Of a stretch of DNA of 58,309 nucleotides, positions 9,084 to 17,873 are shown piece by piece (positions within the stretch are counted from its first letter, which is position 1; each line of letters starts with the position of its first letter). This DNA is from Candidatus Dormiibacterota bacterium (GTDB lineage: Bacteria; Chloroflexota; Dormibacteria; Dormibacterales; Dormibacteraceae): the NCBI GenBank assembly GCA_003151935.1, contig PLYZ01000078.1:1-58309 (forward strand), given 5' to 3'. A program made the translations under genes and the position numbers. The notes beneath the pieces were generated by a model. That model was not told the DNA's origin. It made no database searches and saw only the letters and a program-made list of their open reading frames with translations.

Positions 9084-10301
9084 ATGATCGATACGAACCG
9101 GTTTCCCGAGGGCTTCCTGTTTGGCGCCGCGGTTTCCGCCCACCAGGTCGAAGGCGGCAACGTCAACAGCGACTGGTGGTGGTGGGAGCACCTCGAGTCG
9201 ACGCCATGCCACGAGCCGTCAGGCGACGCCTGTGATTTCTACCACCGCTACCGCGAGGACATCTCGCTGCTCGCGGGCTTCGGGCTGAACGCCTTCCGGT
9301 TCAGCATCGAGTGGGCGCGCATCGAGCCGGCGGAGGGCGAGTTCTCGCGGGCGGCGCTGGAGCACTACCGGCGCGTGCTCGAGGCGTGTCGAGAACAGCG
9401 AGTGATGCCGATCGTGACGTTCCACCACTTCACGCTTCCTCGGTGGCTGCAGGACGCGGGCGGCCTCGCATCCGAACGATTTCCCGCGCTGTTCGAACGA
9501 TATTGCGACCGCGCCGCCGCGGCGCTCGGCGACCTGATCGGATGCGCGTGCACCATCAACGAACCGCAGGGCCTGGGCTCGAGCGGCTACCTGCTGGGCA
9601 TCAACCCGCCCGGCCACACTGACGACCGCGAAGGGGCCCAGCGCGCGGTCGACAACCTGCTCGAGGCGCACAGGGCCGGCGCCGCGGCGATCCGCTCGCG
9701 CTACAGCATTCCGGTCGGCGTGACGCTCGCCATGCCGGACATCCAGTACGAGGACGGCGCGCAGCCGGGCAGCTCGTCGCTGGAGGTCGAATCGCGCGTC
9801 AATGACTGGTTCCTCGAGCTGGCGCGAAAGGACGACTTCATCGGCGTCCAGACCTACACGCGTTTCCGCATCGGGCCCGATGGCCCGCGCAGCTCCGGCT
9901 ACGACTGGAGTGACCTCACGCGCGAGATGACCGAGACCGACCTGACGACTCAGATGGGGTACGAGGACTACCCGCAGGCGCTCGGCGCCGCGATCCGCCG
10001 GGCGGCGAAGAGCTGCCCGGGCATTCCCATTCTTGTCACCGAGAGCGGGATCGCAACCGCGCACGACGAGCGGCGCATCGCGTACATGGACGCGGCCCTC
10101 CGCGAGGTCCAGGCGTGCCTGTCCGAAGGCATCGACGTGCGCAGCTATCTGTACTGGTCGTGGCTGGACAACTTCGAGTGGGCGCTCGGCTACGCGCCCA
10201 CGTTCGGGCTGGTCGGAGTAGACCGGCAGACGTTTGCCCGGCAACCAAAGCCGAGCGCGGCGTGGCTGGGGAATGTCGCTAGGAATCAGGCTCTCACGTA
10301 G
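9084..10301 (+). CDS. Glycoside hydrolase family 1 beta-glucosidase/beta-glycosidase
   Basis: A 405-residue cytoplasmic retaining beta-glycosidase (no signal peptide). The family start FPEGFLFGAAVSAHQVEGG is at residues 5-23. The acid/base glutamate is in TINEP (E160) and the nucleophile in VTESG (E320), with the C-terminal sugar-binding stretch YWSWLDNFEWALGY. It is slightly shorter than the usual 440-460 residues. It is transcribed away from the LacI regulator, with the palindromic operator about 90 bases upstream, so it is probably induced together with the sugar importer and cleaves the imported glycoside. Confidence 0.93.
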   Translation: MIDTNRFPEGFLFGAAVSAHQVEGGNVNSDWWWWEHLESTPCHEPSGDACDFYHRYREDISLLAGFGLNAFRFSIEWARIEPAEGEFSRAALEHYRRVLEACREQRVMPIVTFHHFTLPRWLQDAGGLASERFPALFERYCDRAAAALGDLIGCACTINEPQGLGSSGYLLGINPPGHTDDREGAQRAVDNLLEAHRAGAAAIRSRYSIPVGVTLAMPDIQYEDGAQPGSSSLEVESRVNDWFLELARKDDFIGVQTYTRFRIGPDGPRSSGYDWSDLTREMTETDLTTQMGYEDYPQALGAAIRRAAKSCPGIPILVTESGIATAHDERRIAYMDAALREVQACLSEGIDVRSYLYWSWLDNFEWALGYAPTFGLVGVDRQTFARQPKPSAAWLGNVARNQALT

Positions 10302-10369
10302 CAGCCCGATTCCGCTCCTTTGAACTTGGTGGGGAGGTGAATGGCAACCTATGATCGGCGGGAGAATTC

Positions 10370-13300
10370 ATGCGCCCACCAGTTGAGACGAACTCTGGTC
10401 TGTCAGCTGTGCTTCGCGGCGTGGTCGCCGACTTGCAGCACGCCTCGGGCGCGGACATCGTGTCCATCTTCCTTTACGAGGAGGCCACCCACACCTACTA
10501 CGCTCCTTTCGCCACGGGGCAGCCGCAGGAGAGCCTCCTCGACTCCCTCACCGACATGCGCGAGCAGCTGGCCCGCTACCTGACCGACGCGGAGCAGGGG
10601 AAGGTGCCCGATGAGCTGGGCGTCCACCAGTACGGTTCGACGGTCTGGCTGACCGTGACCCGCCAGCGGCTGATCGCGCGCGACGCGCCCTCGGAGATCG
10701 ACAGCACCTTCATCCGCCGCTACCAGGTCCAGTCCACTTTCGGACTTCCACTCGTTGCGGGCGACCGCCTCCTCGGGCTCGTCTACCTCAACTACCGCTC
10801 GCGCGACAAGGCGCCAGACGACTCCCGCCTGGAAGAGCTGGAGCGGCGCGCGTCGGCCGCCGCCGCGGTGGTCCGGTCCGTGCTCGAGGGCGCGGAGCGA
10901 ACGGCGCTCGAGGGTCTCGCACGCCTCACCGGCCTGCTGACCACGCCGGTGGGAGATTCGAGCACCAACGTCAAGGAGCTGCGCCGGCTGCTTTCCATCG
11001 CGCTCGCCGACCTGCTGATGGCCAGCAACCTGGACGGCGCGGCGATCTATCAGTTCGGGTCCCAGCGCACGAGCCTGGAGCTCGTCACCGCGCATCTGCG
11101 CGTCGCCGCCCCAGTGCGCATCGACCGGCTCGACCATTCCATCAGCTGGGAGGAGGCCCTGAGCAAGACGGTCGCGACCGCCACCGTGGAGGCTGACCTC
11201 CATCCGGTCGCGACCTACGCGCTGGGCCACCCGCACGAACCCCACGGCTACCTCGTCCTGCTCAGCCGCGACCGGCTCGCGACCGTGCGCCGCGCACCGC
11301 CGACCGACATGATGCTGAAGGCGGGAGCCGAGCTGATCGGCGGCGCGCTGGCGAGCCAGCGTCTCATCGCCGACCTCGAGAACAGCAACCGCCTGCTCGG
11401 CGCCCTCGGCGACATGACGAGCGCCATGCTGAAGCCCGGCTCCACCCGCCACGAGGTGATCGATGCGGTCGTCGGCCACCTTACGGACGCCGACGTGCCC
11501 GAGTTCGACTTCAACTTCGCCACCGTTTATCTCCTCGAAGAGGGTGAGGGCGACGCCCTGGTCATGCGGATGGCCGCCGGGGCCGCGGCCACAGCAGCCA
11601 TTAACGCCGCCGAGACTTCAAAGCCAGGGGCGGGTTCGCGGCAATCTCACTCCCGCGTCCCGCGCTGGGCGCTCGAGGAAGACAGGCCCCTTGCGGGCGA
11701 CGACGTGCTGGTGCACGTCGCGCGCACCTGGCAGCCGGCGATCGTTGGACCGTTTCCGGCCGGCGAGCGGTCGGACGTCATCACCGGCGTAATCCCTGTG
11801 GCGGCAACGTGGGTTGAGGTGCCCGTCGTGCGCGCCGACGGCTCGGTGCTGGGCCACGTGCTGGCATGCATGATTGGCGAGCAAGAGCACGGGCACAGCG
11901 ACAGCCCCCCTCCTTTCACGCTGGCCGGCGAGATCTTTGAGCGCGGCGGGCACAAGGACCTGATCCGCATCTTTCTTCCGTTCGGCGCCGACCAGAGCCG
12001 GCGAGCGAGCGGCGTGCTGGAGGTCGGTTACCACCGGTCGTTCGAGCGGCGGCCGGACTGGGGCCAGGTGGAGGCGCTTCGCGCGGCAGCGGCGCAGATC
12101 GCGGTCGCAGTCGAGACGGCCCGCCTGTACGAGGACGCACAGCGGCACGCCGAGCAGCTGGAGCTCGTGGCCGAGATCAGCAAGGCGATCGCGAGCTCGA
12201 TCGACCTGGACCAGACGTTGAGGCTCGTCGCGCAGAACCTCGCGAGGCTCGTGAACGCGTCGCTGTGCCAGATCGCGCTCCTCGAGGAGGACCGCGAGGG
12301 TTGGTACGGCGCCGCGGCCTCGGACCTCGAGGAGCCGTGGCGCCGCCAGCACGCGGAGCGAACGCAGCCGTCGTTCGTGTTCGACGTGCTCGACCGCGGC
12401 GAGCCGGTGGTCATCGACGACACCGCGGCGTCGAGCCACGTCGACCCGGCGTACGTGCGGGCGTTCGGTGTGCGATCGCTCATGGCGTTGCCGCTCGTCG
12501 CGGACGGCCAGCCCATCGGGGCCGCCATCCTGGGCGAGCGCGAGCGCCATCGCACTTTCACGCCCGATGAGGTGCATGGCGCCCAATCGCTCGCGCTCCA
12601 GGCGGCCGTCGCGATCAAGAACGCACGCCTCCATGCGCTGGCCGAGGAAGAGCGGCACCTGCAGAAAGACTTCGTGCTCATCGGCTTCGGCCAGTGGGGA
12701 CAGAAGGCGTACCAGCACCTGCTGACGCTCAAGCAGTTCTTCAACTTCCGCACTCACGTCGTAGAGCAGGACGCGCCGGGCGCGCGCGACCGCCTCGGAG
12801 CCAAAGAAGAAGAGGTTCGGTCGCACGGCGATTCCTTCTATTGGGACAGCCATGGATCCCCGGCCCACGACCAGCTCGAACGCGAGCTCGAGTCGAGCTC
12901 GTACGTCATCACCTACATCGCGACGCCGGCGGCCACGCACCTGCCGATGCTCAAGCTCTTCTACGACCTGAGTGACGTGGTCTTGATCGAAAAGCCGCTG
13001 GGCGCCCCGCCCGAGGCGTATCGAGAGTTCCTCGAGACCGCGACGGGCGGAGTCGAGATCGTGGCCGCCGACCACTATTACTTCAAGCTCGAGGTCAGGC
13101 TGCTGCAGCTCCTGCTGACCGAGGAGCGGACGCTCCGGAACTTCCTGGACAGCGTGGAAGAGATAAGGATCGAGATCCTCGAGGAGCAGCCGCTGGTGGG
13201 CGCCGCGGCGGACATCGGCGTGATCGCGGACCTCATACCGCACGCCTTCGCGATCATCTCTCTGCTGACCGCGATCGACCGGATCAAGCTCGACGATGAG

Positions 13301-13813
13301 TCACCCCTGATGGTGGGCCGCCACGAAGGTCTAACCGGTCAGCGCGAGAGCTACGCCCGGGTGAACGCGAGCTTCCACCACCAGGGCCGGCCGGTCAAGC
13401 TCGTGATCGACGTCGGCAAGGGGGCGGACAACGCCAAGTGGATCAAGCTGAGCGGCGAACGGCGGGCCGCCGGCCGGAGCCCGAGCTACAAGTTCGACTT
13501 CGGCAAGGGCGAGGCGATCGACGCCACGCAGGCAACGGTGCGGGCGGCCGTGCGGAGGATTCGCGAGCCCGGGGTGCCCGACAACGCACACCTGAACATG
13601 CTCCGCCACGTGATCGAGAAGCGCCACCCGGCAGTTGGGATTCTTTCGATCCGCGAGGCGATCCGCGCCAACCAGCGGGTGCGCGAGCTGGAGGCCATGG
13701 CCGTCGAGCTGCTGGCGCGCGGCGAGTGGACCAGCTACGCGGTGGGCACGCGCCCTGCCTTCGAAGCCGGGTCATCGCTGCCGGCGCAGCAAGCCATCGG
13801 AACGACGAGCTGA
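10370..13813 (+). CDS. Multi-GAF sensor fused to a Gfo/Idh/MocA-like NAD(P) oxidoreductase
   Basis: A 1147-residue soluble protein of unusual build. Residues 1-180 are a GAF domain, residues about 190-340 and 340-590 look like further, divergent GAF-type modules, and residues 595-755 are a clear GAF (AEISKAIASSIDLDQTLRLV ... VRSLMALPLVADGQPIGAAI). After a short helix the chain switches at about residue 765 to a dinucleotide-binding fold: VLIGFGQWGQKAY (GxGxxG), then YIATPAATHLPML, the family signature VLIEKPLG at about residue 872, and AADHYYFK near 900, which resembles the DHYLGK motif of glucose-6-phosphate dehydrogenase. There are no kinase, GGDEF or HTH output domains. A good Shine-Dalgarno (GGGAGA) precedes the ATG. 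The debranching-enzyme gene overlaps its stop. I infer a small-molecule-sensing sugar dehydrogenase; the reaction is unknown. Confidence 0.85.
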   Translation: MRPPVETNSGLSAVLRGVVADLQHASGADIVSIFLYEEATHTYYAPFATGQPQESLLDSLTDMREQLARYLTDAEQGKVPDELGVHQYGSTVWLTVTRQRLIARDAPSEIDSTFIRRYQVQSTFGLPLVAGDRLLGLVYLNYRSRDKAPDDSRLEELERRASAAAAVVRSVLEGAERTALEGLARLTGLLTTPVGDSSTNVKELRRLLSIALADLLMASNLDGAAIYQFGSQRTSLELVTAHLRVAAPVRIDRLDHSISWEEALSKTVATATVEADLHPVATYALGHPHEPHGYLVLLSRDRLATVRRAPPTDMMLKAGAELIGGALASQRLIADLENSNRLLGALGDMTSAMLKPGSTRHEVIDAVVGHLTDADVPEFDFNFATVYLLEEGEGDALVMRMAAGAAATAAINAAETSKPGAGSRQSHSRVPRWALEEDRPLAGDDVLVHVARTWQPAIVGPFPAGERSDVITGVIPVAATWVEVPVVRADGSVLGHVLACMIGEQEHGHSDSPPPFTLAGEIFERGGHKDLIRIFLPFGADQSRRASGVLEVGYHRSFERRPDWGQVEALRAAAAQIAVAVETARLYEDAQRHAEQLELVAEISKAIASSIDLDQTLRLVAQNLARLVNASLCQIALLEEDREGWYGAAASDLEEPWRRQHAERTQPSFVFDVLDRGEPVVIDDTAASSHVDPAYVRAFGVRSLMALPLVADGQPIGAAILGERERHRTFTPDEVHGAQSLALQAAVAIKNARLHALAEEERHLQKDFVLIGFGQWGQKAYQHLLTLKQFFNFRTHVVEQDAPGARDRLGAKEEEVRSHGDSFYWDSHGSPAHDQLERELESSSYVITYIATPAATHLPMLKLFYDLSDVVLIEKPLGAPPEAYREFLETATGGVEIVAADHYYFKLEVRLLQLLLTEERTLRNFLDSVEEIRIEILEEQPLVGAAADIGVIADLIPHAFAIISLLTAIDRIKLDDESPLMVGRHEGLTGQRESYARVNASFHHQGRPVKLVIDVGKGADNAKWIKLSGERRAAGRSPSYKFDFGKGEAIDATQATVRAAVRRIREPGVPDNAHLNMLRHVIEKRHPAVGILSIREAIRANQRVRELEAMAVELLARGEWTSYAVGTRPAFEAGSSLPAQQAIGTTS

Positions 13814-15789
13814 GCGCAACCGGCACCACGGAGCGCGTCGTCGTCAAGCACGACCGCTTCTTCGCGGTCTCGGCCGCGGACGGTTCGATGCGCGCCGACG
13901 GTCCCGACGGGCATGGGCTCTGGCTGGGCGACACGCGCTTTCTTTCCGAGTACCACCTGCTCATCGATGGGCACGAGCCAGAGCCGGTGGACGTGCAAGT
14001 GGAGGCGGGATGGGTGGTGTTGGAGCTGGCCGCCGGGACCTTGCGGGTCCGCCGCGAGCGGTACGTGGACATGGGGCTGCACGAGCGAATCACGATCACC
14101 AACTCGGGACCTAGGAAGGCCGTCGCCGACGTTGAGCTCGTTTATGGAGCGGACTTTGCGGCCATGCTCGCCATTCGCGGCATCGTGCCGCTGCCCTTGC
14201 CGCCGCCGGCTGCGCGCGCCGAGACCATCCGGGGAATCGAGCTTCGCGATTCGAACGGCTCATCTCGCGTAACAAAAGTGATCCTCCGGCCGCCCGGCAA
14301 CCACCACCGGTTGGAGCTCGGGCCGGGCGAAACCTTCGAGCTTGCCGTCGACGTGTTGACTGACGCAAGTCTCGAGGTTCCGAGTTTCGAGGTGGGCCTG
14401 AACCGGATCCGCCAGGTGTACAGCCAGTGGTCGGCAGAGTGCGCCACCTACGAGACCGACAACCCCGCCCTCAACGAATTGCTGCGGCAGAGCCGCGACG
14501 ACATGCGCATGCTGTGCGACCGATACCCGACAGGAATCTATCCAACCGGTGGGCTGCCCTGGTATGCGGTCCCATTCGGACGCGACGCGCAGTTCACATC
14601 CATGTTCGCTCTGCCCATGAACCCGCTGGTCGCCCGCGGGGCGCTTCGCTACCAGGCCGCGCACCAGGGCAAGCAGGTGGACCTCGATACCGAGGAGCAG
14701 CCGGGCAAGATCCTGCACGAAGTTCGCACCGGGGACCTCGTCGACCGCGGCCTCTGGCCGGGCATCCTCTACGGCACGGTAGACGCCACGCCGCTGTACA
14801 TCTGCGCGCTGGCCAACGCGCTCGACTGGACCGCGGATACCGGGCTCTTCGATGAGCTGTGGCCGGCCGCTGAGGCTGCGCTGGAGTGGTGCGCCACCTA
14901 TGGCGATCCCGACCAGGACGGGTATGTCGAATACTCGGGCGGCCGCGCGCGCAACCAGGGCTGGAAAGACTCCGACGATGCGCTCACCCATGTCGACGGC
15001 ACGCCCGCGCCCCTGCCGGCCGCCATCTGCGAGGTTCAGGGTTACCTGTATCAAGCGCTGCTCGCCATGGCCCGCAAGCGACCGGAGCTCAAGGCTGCCG
15101 CGGCGGACCTGCGGCGAAAGTTCAACCGCGACTTCTGGATGGCGCGCGAGCGCTTTATCGCGCAAGGCCTCGACGGAAGCAAGCGGCAGGTCGAAGCCCT
15201 GACCTCAAATCCCGGGCACTGCCTCTGGACCGGAATCCTCCCGCCGGCTCGCGCGCGCGCAATCGCATCTCGGCTGGTTTCCCCCGAATTCTTCACGGGC
15301 TGGGGGATTCGCACGCTCTCGAGCCGCGCCGTCAATTACGACCCTTGCAGCTACCACGACGGTTCCGTATGGCCGCACGATTGCGCGATCGCCGCGGCGG
15401 GCCTCCGGCGTTACGGATTGGCTCGAGAGGCCGAGTTGATCGCGCGGTCGGTCCTCGAGGCGGGTATGGCCTTCCCAGACCGGCGCATGCCGGAGCTCTG
15501 GTGCGGCTCGGACAGGGCGCCGGGCGAGATGCCGGACGACTATCGGAACAGCTGCAGCCCCCAGAACTGGGGGGCGGGGTCCACGTTCTCGTTGGTCACC
15601 ACTCTGTTGGGGCTCGAAGCAGATGCGACGCGCGGACGCCTGCGGATCGCTCCGATCGAGACTCCCCTGTGGAGGCGGGTCGAGGTGACCGGACTGCACT
15701 TCGCGGGCCACCGCATCGACTTCGCGGTGGACGGCACGAAGGTCAAGGTGGGCCGGCTGCCGAAGGGAATCAGGGTCGAAACGGCCTAA
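13810..15789 (+). CDS. Glycogen-debranching / amylo-alpha-1,6-glucosidase-like protein
   Basis: About 659 residues. The N-terminal domain (KHDRFFAVSAADGSMRADG, then GLWLGDTRFLSEYHLLIDG) is the GDE N-terminal-bis type, and the rest is an alpha/alpha-barrel hydrolase: GGLPWYAVPFGRDAQFTSMF, LWPGILYGTVDATPLYICAL, NQGWKDSDDALTH and YHDGSVWPHDCAIAA. The conserved N-terminal domain begins before the first in-frame ATG (13888), and the only near start is CTG at 13810, whose last two bases form the TGA stop of the upstream fusion gene; a GTG at 13726 would give a long overlap. The start is therefore uncertain. It is coupled to the GAF-oxidoreductase gene and probably acts on alpha-glucans or compatible-solute glycosides. 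Confidence 0.88.
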   Translation: MSATGTTERVVVKHDRFFAVSAADGSMRADGPDGHGLWLGDTRFLSEYHLLIDGHEPEPVDVQVEAGWVVLELAAGTLRVRRERYVDMGLHERITITNSGPRKAVADVELVYGADFAAMLAIRGIVPLPLPPPAARAETIRGIELRDSNGSSRVTKVILRPPGNHHRLELGPGETFELAVDVLTDASLEVPSFEVGLNRIRQVYSQWSAECATYETDNPALNELLRQSRDDMRMLCDRYPTGIYPTGGLPWYAVPFGRDAQFTSMFALPMNPLVARGALRYQAAHQGKQVDLDTEEQPGKILHEVRTGDLVDRGLWPGILYGTVDATPLYICALANALDWTADTGLFDELWPAAEAALEWCATYGDPDQDGYVEYSGGRARNQGWKDSDDALTHVDGTPAPLPAAICEVQGYLYQALLAMARKRPELKAAAADLRRKFNRDFWMARERFIAQGLDGSKRQVEALTSNPGHCLWTGILPPARARAIASRLVSPEFFTGWGIRTLSSRAVNYDPCSYHDGSVWPHDCAIAAAGLRRYGLAREAELIARSVLEAGMAFPDRRMPELWCGSDRAPGEMPDDYRNSCSPQNWGAGSTFSLVTTLLGLEADATRGRLRIAPIETPLWRRVEVTGLHFAGHRIDFAVDGTKVKVGRLPKGIRVETA

Positions 15790-15931
15790 CGAGAAACCGT
15801 TCGCGCCGACGGAGTGCCTGCAAATCAGCGCATAAGAACGTTGACAGGGGACTGGTTGGCGATACGATTCAAATCAACGAAGAGGCAGGGGTCCGCGGCA
15901 AATCGTCCGGTCCCGTTTTGAGGGGATGTCG

Positions 15932-17368
15932 ATGAAGGTGAGCTCGTTTTCGGTGCGTTTCCGCGCGTCCGCCATTGCCGCCGGCCTTTCTGTGTTCGCA
16001 CTCGCCGCCATCGCGACCCCGGCCCAGGCGGCCGGGCCGCACATGTCGCCGCGTCTCACGTATGTCCAGGGCCCGGGTATCAGTACCCTGGCCTCCAGCG
16101 CCGTCCCGCATCCCTGTCTCTTCCAGGGAGCCTCTTGCTACGGGCCTTATGACCTGGGCAAGATTTATAACTTCCCGTCCAAGCTCGATGGGCGCGGCCA
16201 GACGATCATCGTTGTCGATGCGTACGGCAGCCCGACGATCGCCGCCGACCTCGCTACATTTGATCGATACTTCCGGGTCCCGGCGCCGCGCTCTCTCAAG
16301 ATCATCCACGCGGCCGGCATCCCAGGAGTGACGGGATCCGGGGACTTGGTCGGCTGGGGAGTCGAGACATCACTGGACGTCGAGTACGCCCACGCCATGG
16401 CGCCTGGGGCAAACATCGTGCTCGCCGTTGCGGCGACTGACAACAACTACGACATCAATGCCGCGGAAGCACAGGTCTTCCCACGCTATCCCGGAGCGAT
16501 CGTGTCGCAAAGCTTTGGAGACTGGGAGACCGACGCCACGGCCGGAACATCGTTCGCCGACGAGCACAAGATCTTCCAGGCGGCGACGAGGTTAGGCGAT
16601 ACCCTGATTGCTTCGGCAGGCGACTTGGGCGCCACGTGGACCCGAGCCACCGGCAAGACCTCGCCAGCCGTCGCCTCCTACCCGGCCTCTGATCCCCTGG
16701 TCACCAGCGTCGGTGGCACCCAGGGGAACCCCTACCCCGGCGGCCTGGAGGTAAAGGGGGCCTACGGCGGAGAGGCGACGTGGAACGAGCCGAAGCCAAT
16801 CGACGGGGCGACGGGCGGAGCGCCAAGCGTCCTCTTTAAGGCCCCTTCCTGGCAGCGGGGGGTCACCGGCTACAGCACCCGGACCATCCCTGATGTCGCC
16901 TACGACGCCGCGGTGAACGGTGGCGTCGAGGTCATCGCGTCGCCTTACATCTGGCTGGTCGGCGGCACCAGCGTCGGATCGCCGCAGTGGGCCGCGATCT
17001 TTGCCCTCGTGAACCAAGCTCGTGCATCGGCGGAACACGACTCGATCGGGTTCGCGAATGCGGCGCTCTACAAACTCGGCACGCAGGGAGCGAGATCCGA
17101 TCGCAGTGCGCAAGGGGATGAAAGATCCTCGTCAGCCGTGTTCCATGACATCACGGTCGGCAACAATGCGCTCGACTCGACGGTTGGCTTCTCCGCCAAG
17201 CGCGGCTATGACCTGACAACGGGTTGGGGGACGCCAAATGTCGCCAACCTGGTTGCCGCCCTCGCAGGAGAAGGCTCGGACCGCAATCCTGAAGCCAATG
17301 ACCCTGCGTCCGGTCATGGCTCGTCATCCAGCAACGGGCACGCACCCAACACGATGTCGCCCGGATAG
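15932..17368 (+). CDS. Secreted S53 (sedolisin/kumamolisin-like) serine-carboxyl protease
   Basis: A 478-residue protein with a signal peptide (basic start, hydrophobic core AAGLSVFALAAI, cleavage near AQAA). The catalytic domain starts almost at once. The S53 Glu/Asp pair is in VETSLDVEYAHA (E145, D149) and the serine in GGTSVGSPQWAA (S347); the calcium-site end reads GYDLTTGWGTPN. The usual 150-200-residue activation prodomain is missing; only about 60 residues of linker separate signal and protease. ATG 15932 is chosen over 15926 because AGGGG at 15921-15925 is six bases upstream. The C-terminal tail is Ser/Asn-rich. Sedolisins digest proteins at acidic pH outside the cell. Confidence 0.9.
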   Translation: MKVSSFSVRFRASAIAAGLSVFALAAIATPAQAAGPHMSPRLTYVQGPGISTLASSAVPHPCLFQGASCYGPYDLGKIYNFPSKLDGRGQTIIVVDAYGSPTIAADLATFDRYFRVPAPRSLKIIHAAGIPGVTGSGDLVGWGVETSLDVEYAHAMAPGANIVLAVAATDNNYDINAAEAQVFPRYPGAIVSQSFGDWETDATAGTSFADEHKIFQAATRLGDTLIASAGDLGATWTRATGKTSPAVASYPASDPLVTSVGGTQGNPYPGGLEVKGAYGGEATWNEPKPIDGATGGAPSVLFKAPSWQRGVTGYSTRTIPDVAYDAAVNGGVEVIASPYIWLVGGTSVGSPQWAAIFALVNQARASAEHDSIGFANAALYKLGTQGARSDRSAQGDERSSSAVFHDITVGNNALDSTVGFSAKRGYDLTTGWGTPNVANLVAALAGEGSDRNPEANDPASGHGSSSSNGHAPNTMSPG

Positions 17369-17385
17369 ACGGGGACCGCAACTCT

Positions 17386-17415
17386 CAGGAGAGGGCCGCC
17401 GGGGCCCCTCTCCTG
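17386..17415. terminator. Stem-loop between convergent genes
   Basis: Perfect 10-base arms (CAGGAGAGGG and CCCTCTCCTG) with a ten-base loop lie between the protease stop and the stop of the convergent small secreted gene. There is no U-run on either side, so it may be a bidirectional factor-assisted terminator. Confidence 0.6.
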
Positions 17416-17427
17416 GGTCCAACCGGC

Positions 17428-17808
17428 TCAGCCGCCGATAGGAGCCTGAGCGCCGGTCACGCACGCCGGATGCATCGTTGGTCCCGGCCCGATGGTGGTG
17501 CAGCCGTTCGTCGAGGGCGCCGGATCGGGGACCCCGAGTCCGCGCGGTGGTTGCTGGGTGACAGCTTTCGCCGCAGGGGCTGCGGCGGCTGGTTTCGACG
17601 CGCTTACGGTCCCTTGCGAAGCTGAGCTCGAACCGGCGATTGAGCTCGCCGGCGGGCTGATGGCACCTGGAGCAGTCGAGGTTGCCGGCAGCAGAATCGT
17701 GGCTGGGGCGAAAACGGGACGGGCCTGACCCAGCAGCGCGAGCATGAGAACGGCCGCGACGAGGAGAACCCAAAGCGGCCCCGCAAGCGCCGTCCTTGTT
17801 CTAATCAT
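17428..17808 (-). CDS. Small secreted Ala/Pro/Ser-rich protein, unknown
   Basis: A 126-residue product starting MIRTRTALAGPLWVLLVAAV with a clear hydrophobic signal or anchor (WVLLVAAVLMLALLG), followed by a low-complexity Ala/Ser/Pro region and a C-terminal part with two cysteines (NGCTTIG and HPACVTG) that could form a disulfide. The ATG at 17808 is preferred to an upstream TTG because GGA is spaced correctly. No family is recognised. It converges on the protease gene. Confidence 0.55.
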   Translation of the reverse strand: MIRTRTALAGPLWVLLVAAVLMLALLGQARPVFAPATILLPATSTAPGAISPPASSIAGSSSASQGTVSASKPAAAAPAAKAVTQQPPRGLGVPDPAPSTNGCTTIGPGPTMHPACVTGAQAPIGG

Positions 17809-17873
17809 GGTGTCCAATCTAGCGCTTCGGCAGCCCGGCCAACTGGGAGGGTTCTCGTGCTGGGCGAGTCTGC

